DNA of 7,485 nucleotides from BOG-908 sp964242035. GTDB lineage: Bacteria > Pseudomonadota > Alphaproteobacteria > Acetobacterales > Acetobacteraceae. Shown here piece by piece: positions 5,059-7,485 of the stretch. The notes under the pieces are model-generated. The model searched no databases. It worked only from the letters and a program-made list of their open reading frames with translations, and had not been told where the DNA came from. The stretch covers positions 1 through 7,485 of the forward strand of contig CAXTCL010000189.1 of NCBI GenBank assembly GCA_964242035.1, given 5' to 3'. A program made the translations under genes and the position numbers. How positions within the stretch are numbered: the stretch's first letter is position 1; every line of letters starts with the position of its first letter.

Positions 5059-6429
5059 ATGGACTACGACCTCTTCGTCATAGGCGGCGGCTCCGGCGGC
5101 GTACGCTGCGCCCGCATCGCGGCCAGCCATGGCGCGCGCGTGGCCATCGCCGAGGAACGCCACTGGGGCGGCACCTGCGTGAACGTCGGATGTGTGCCGA
5201 AGAAGATGATGGTGCAGGCGGCGGAGTATGGCGCCTGGGCCGAAGACAGCCACGGCTTCGGTTGGAACACGCAGCCGGGCACGCATGACTGGGCGGCGCT
5301 GATGGCGGCGAAAGATGCGGAAATACACCGGCTGAACGGCATCTACGTGAAGCTGCTGGAAAACGCCGGTGTCGACTGGTTTTTCGAGCGTGCCACGTTC
5401 ATCGATGCGCACAGCATGCAGGTTGGCGGCCGGGTAATCACGGCGGAGCGCATCGTGATCGCTGTTGGCGGGCATCCGAGCTGGCCGGAGATAGAGGGTG
5501 CGGAGCACGGGATCGTTTCTGACCAAGCGTTCTTCCTGCCCGAGCGTCCGAAGCGCGTGACGCTGGTCGGCGGCGGCTATATCGGGGTGGAGTTTGCGGG
5601 CATCTTCCGCGGACTGGGGGCGGAGGTGGATCTGCTGTACCGCCAGCGCATGCCGTTGCGCGGATTTGACCACGACATACGCGAGGCGTTGGTGGAAGCC
5701 CTGGAAGCGCAGGGGATCAGGCTGCATCCGAGCGTGATGCTGCACAGGCTGGAGCTGCTGGAGGACGGGTGCAAGCGGCTGCATCTGACCGATGGCCGGC
5801 ACTTCGACAGCGACCTGGTATTCTTTGCCGTGGGCCGTGTGCCGAACACGAAGAATCTCGGTTTGGAGAAGGCCGGGATTGCGACCGCGGCAAATGGCGC
5901 GGTTGTTGTGGACGCGCAGAACGTGACGAGCCAGGCGAACGTGTTTGCGATTGGTGACGTGTCAAACAAGATGAACCTGACGCCGGTGGCGATTGCCGAG
6001 GGACACCATCTGGCGGATCGTCTGTTTGGTAAGCAGGTGCGAAGCTGGTCGTTCGAGGCGATACCGACCGCGGTGTTTTCCATGCCGCCGATCGGCACCT
6101 GCGGATTGTCCGAGGAGCAGGCGGCTGAGTGTGGCCCTGCCGACATCTACATCGCGCAGTTCACGCCGATGCGCCATGCAATGAGCGGACGCCGCCGGCG
6201 TACGCTAATGAAGCTGGTGGTGGACCAGGCGAGCCAGCGCGTTATCGGCGCGCACATGATCGGCGACGATGCGGCGGAGATGATGCAGTCGATCGGCGTG
6301 GCGATGACGGCGGGTGCGACGAAGGGGGATTTCGACCGGACGATCGGGATTCATCCGACGTCGGCTGAGGAGTGGGTGACATTGCGTACGCGCACGCGGG
6401 TGGCGGGCGTGGCGCGGGCGGCGGAGTGA
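5059..6429 (+). CDS. gor: Glutathione-disulfide reductase (NADPH)
   Basis: The enzyme reduces glutathione disulfide to glutathione with NADPH in the cytoplasm and so maintains thiol redox balance. The 456 residues fit the family. In order there is the FAD-binding Rossmann motif GGGSGG (9-14), the redox-active disulfide Cys40/Cys45 in GGTCVNVGCVPKK, the NADPH Rossmann motif GGGYIGVEFAGI (171-182), a second FAD contact VFAIGD (295-300), and a C-terminal dimerisation domain with the catalytic pair His432/Glu437 in IHPTSAEEW. Arg195 and Arg201 in YRQRMPLRGFD correspond to the two arginines that select NADPH in E. coli glutathione reductase, which separates this protein from lipoamide dehydrogenase. 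I chose ATG 5059, with AGGTG at 5048-5052 six nt upstream. GTG 5050 would add only three residues and lacks a ribosome-binding site. Repeat arms lie on both sides, and a left arm begins right after the TGA. Confidence 0.95.
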   Translation: MDYDLFVIGGGSGGVRCARIAASHGARVAIAEERHWGGTCVNVGCVPKKMMVQAAEYGAWAEDSHGFGWNTQPGTHDWAALMAAKDAEIHRLNGIYVKLLENAGVDWFFERATFIDAHSMQVGGRVITAERIVIAVGGHPSWPEIEGAEHGIVSDQAFFLPERPKRVTLVGGGYIGVEFAGIFRGLGAEVDLLYRQRMPLRGFDHDIREALVEALEAQGIRLHPSVMLHRLELLEDGCKRLHLTDGRHFDSDLVFFAVGRVPNTKNLGLEKAGIATAANGAVVVDAQNVTSQANVFAIGDVSNKMNLTPVAIAEGHHLADRLFGKQVRSWSFEAIPTAVFSMPPIGTCGLSEEQAAECGPADIYIAQFTPMRHAMSGRRRRTLMKLVVDQASQRVIGAHMIGDDAAEMMQSIGVAMTAGATKGDFDRTIGIHPTSAEEWVTLRTRTRVAGVARAAE

Positions 6430-6567
6430 AGGAAGCAAGACCTTCTTTTTTGAAAAAAAGAAGCAAAAAACTTTTGGTCCCTGTCGGCGACTCACGGGAG
6501 AGGTCCGCGACAGCGGAGTCAAAAGTTTTTTGCTTCTTTTTTTCAAAAAAGAAGGCCTTGCTTTCTT
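6430..6567. repeat. Intergenic inverted-repeat element 3 (left arm, loop, right arm)
   Basis: This is the most regular copy. The left arm (6430-6476) starts at the base after the gor stop, the loop is 43 nt, and the right arm (6520-6567) ends 3 nt before the next ATG. The arms are near-perfect reverse complements over about 47 bp. Each also holds its own palindrome: CTTC-T6-G-A7-GAAG (6442-6463) and CTTC-T7-C-A6-GAAG (6533-6554). Complementarity continues weakly into the loop, where CTGTCG (6481-6486) faces CGACAG (6508-6513). The RNA could fold as one long hairpin or as two short ones. A bidirectional terminator is the simplest reading. Confidence 0.88.
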
Positions 6568-6570
6568 AAA

Positions 6571-7419
6571 ATGCCAGAAGGCCACACAGTTCACCGCCTG
6601 GCGCAAGCCTTTCAGGCGCAGTTTGCCGGAAAACAGGTGGATGCAAGCTCGCCGCAAGGCCGCTTCAAAGACGGCGCGGCCCTGCTAGACGGCCGCATGC
6701 TGCTATCCGCGGAAGCGCACGGCAAGCAGATGTTCCTGCAGTTTTCCGACGATCACTGGCTGCGCGTGCATCTCGGCCTGTACGGCATGTGGCGGTTCGC
6801 CGGCGCCGGGCTGGAAGGGATCGGGCGCAGACGCGGCAGACATGTTGAGGACAGCGCGGGTCCGCCGGAGCCGCGCGGCCTGGTGCGGCTACGGTTGCTG
6901 GCAGGCACGCATGTGGCTGATCTGAGCGGCCCCACGGCCTGCGAGGTGATCTCCACGCCCGAAAAGGCGGTGGCGATGGCTCGCCTGGGCGAGGACCCGC
7001 TTCGCGACGATGCAGATCCCGCAAAAGCGTTCAGCAAGTTGCATGCCTCCCGCAGCGCGCTCGCCTTGCTGCTGATGCGCCAGGACATCGTGGCCGGCAT
7101 AGGCAACATCTACCGTGCGGAAATCCTGTTCCGCGCGCGGCTGGAACCGCACCAACCAGGACGCGCACTCACCGAGCCGGTATGGCAAGCGATGTGGGAC
7201 GATTTGGCTGCCTTGCTGCGCGACGGTGTGAAAACCGGGCGTATCGTGACGACGCAGCCGCAGGATCGCGTTCGCCGCAAAGGTGCGCCACGGCGTGGCG
7301 ATGCGACCTATGTGGCGCATCGGGCCGGGCTGCCGTGCCATGTCTGCGGGCAGCCGGTCCTGGCAGAGGCGCTGGGCGGGCGACAATTATATTGGTGTGC
7401 TACGTGCCAGGTGCGGTGA
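6571..7419 (+). CDS. nei: Fpg/Nei-family DNA glycosylase / AP lyase, Nei-type
   Basis: Base-excision repair enzymes of this family remove oxidised bases and cut the abasic site through an N-terminal proline Schiff base. The product has 282 residues and begins MPEGHTVHRL, placing the catalytic Pro2 and Glu3 exactly at the start, so ATG 6571 is secure. Lys52 in HGKQMF is the conserved DNA-contacting lysine. The helix-two-turn-helix region lies around SKLHASRSALALLLMRQDIVAGIGNIYRAEIL (156-186), with Asn179 in GIGN. The C-terminal zinc finger has four cysteines, C256-x2-C259 and C276-x2-C279, with Arg271 in the finger loop. The MPEG start and SSPQGRF segment resemble the Nei proteins of actinobacteria more than Fpg/MutM (MPELPEVET), so pyrimidine lesions are the likelier substrate; this is inference. 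AGAAGG in the upstream repeat arm is about 15 nt from the start, rather far for a ribosome-binding site. A left repeat arm begins 11 nt after the stop. Confidence 0.92.
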   Translation: MPEGHTVHRLAQAFQAQFAGKQVDASSPQGRFKDGAALLDGRMLLSAEAHGKQMFLQFSDDHWLRVHLGLYGMWRFAGAGLEGIGRRRGRHVEDSAGPPEPRGLVRLRLLAGTHVADLSGPTACEVISTPEKAVAMARLGEDPLRDDADPAKAFSKLHASRSALALLLMRQDIVAGIGNIYRAEILFRARLEPHQPGRALTEPVWQAMWDDLAALLRDGVKTGRIVTTQPQDRVRRKGAPRRGDATYVAHRAGLPCHVCGQPVLAEALGGRQLYWCATCQVR

Positions 7420-7430
7420 GGTGGATAAGC

Positions 7431-7485
7431 AAGGAAGTAAGGCCTTCTTTTTTGAAAAAAAGAAGCAAAAAACTTTTGTTCCCCC
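7431..7485. repeat. Left arm of a further intergenic element, cut by the window end
   Basis: The arm (7431-7478) starts AAGGAAGTAAGGCC, carries CTTC-T6-G-A7-GAAG (7444-7465) and ends CAAAAAACTTTTG. It is nearly identical to the left arms at 3533 and 6430. The loop begins at 7479 and runs off the window; a right arm is expected within about 40-75 nt beyond it. Confidence 0.8.

Noticed and set aside
3533..7485. Insertion sequence, MITE or CRISPR explanation for the repeats
   Set aside because: No transposase or target-site duplications are visible, the loops differ in length and sequence, and there is no regular repeat-spacer pattern. Origin from an old miniature element cannot be excluded.

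Overview
The window is GC-rich bacterial chromosome, most likely from an alphaproteobacterium. The FlgF/FlgG sequences, the AatA-type aminotransferase, the NADPH-type glutathione reductase and a sigma-54 flagellar promoter all fit that group. Acetobacteraceae is a plausible family, but this is a low-confidence guess from gene flavour and from the AT-rich intergenic palindromes. No mobile-element gene, RNA gene or CRISPR array is visible.

Left part (1-1770). A leftward flagellar rod operon holds flgF (788-1528) and then flgG (1-745, cut by the window edge before its last few codons). A textbook RpoN promoter, TGGCAC-N5-TTGC, lies at 1569-1583 on the minus strand, about 30 nt upstream of the flgF start, with repeat/dyad sequence 40-80 bp further upstream. 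Divergent from the operon is a small secreted protein (1771-2190). Its mature part uses only A, G, S, T, M, N, Q and P and has no charged residue. A strong GC hairpin follows it.

Right part (2247-7485). Four rightward genes follow: an AatA-like aminotransferase (2333-3532), a second paralogous aminotransferase (3665-4882), glutathione reductase gor (5059-6429) and a Nei-type Fpg/Nei DNA glycosylase (6571-7419). They share no obvious pathway, although gor and the glycosylase both deal with oxidative damage.

Every junction in the right part carries an AT-rich inverted-repeat element. A left arm begins 0-11 nt after a stop codon. A variable loop of 42-70 nt follows, and then a right arm that is close to the reverse complement of the left and ends just before, or inside, the next start. 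Each arm also contains its own palindrome of the form XXXX-T(n)-A(n)-XXXX', whose GC-containing ends vary between copies (CTTC/GAAG, GTCC/GGAC, GTTC/GAAC) while mostly staying complementary. There are three complete elements, one isolated right arm (2247-2288) and one left arm running off the end (7431-7485). The second aminotransferase appears to start at a TTG inside a right arm, using an AAGGA ribosome-binding site that lies in the arm's hairpin. This repeat family is the most interesting content of the window.
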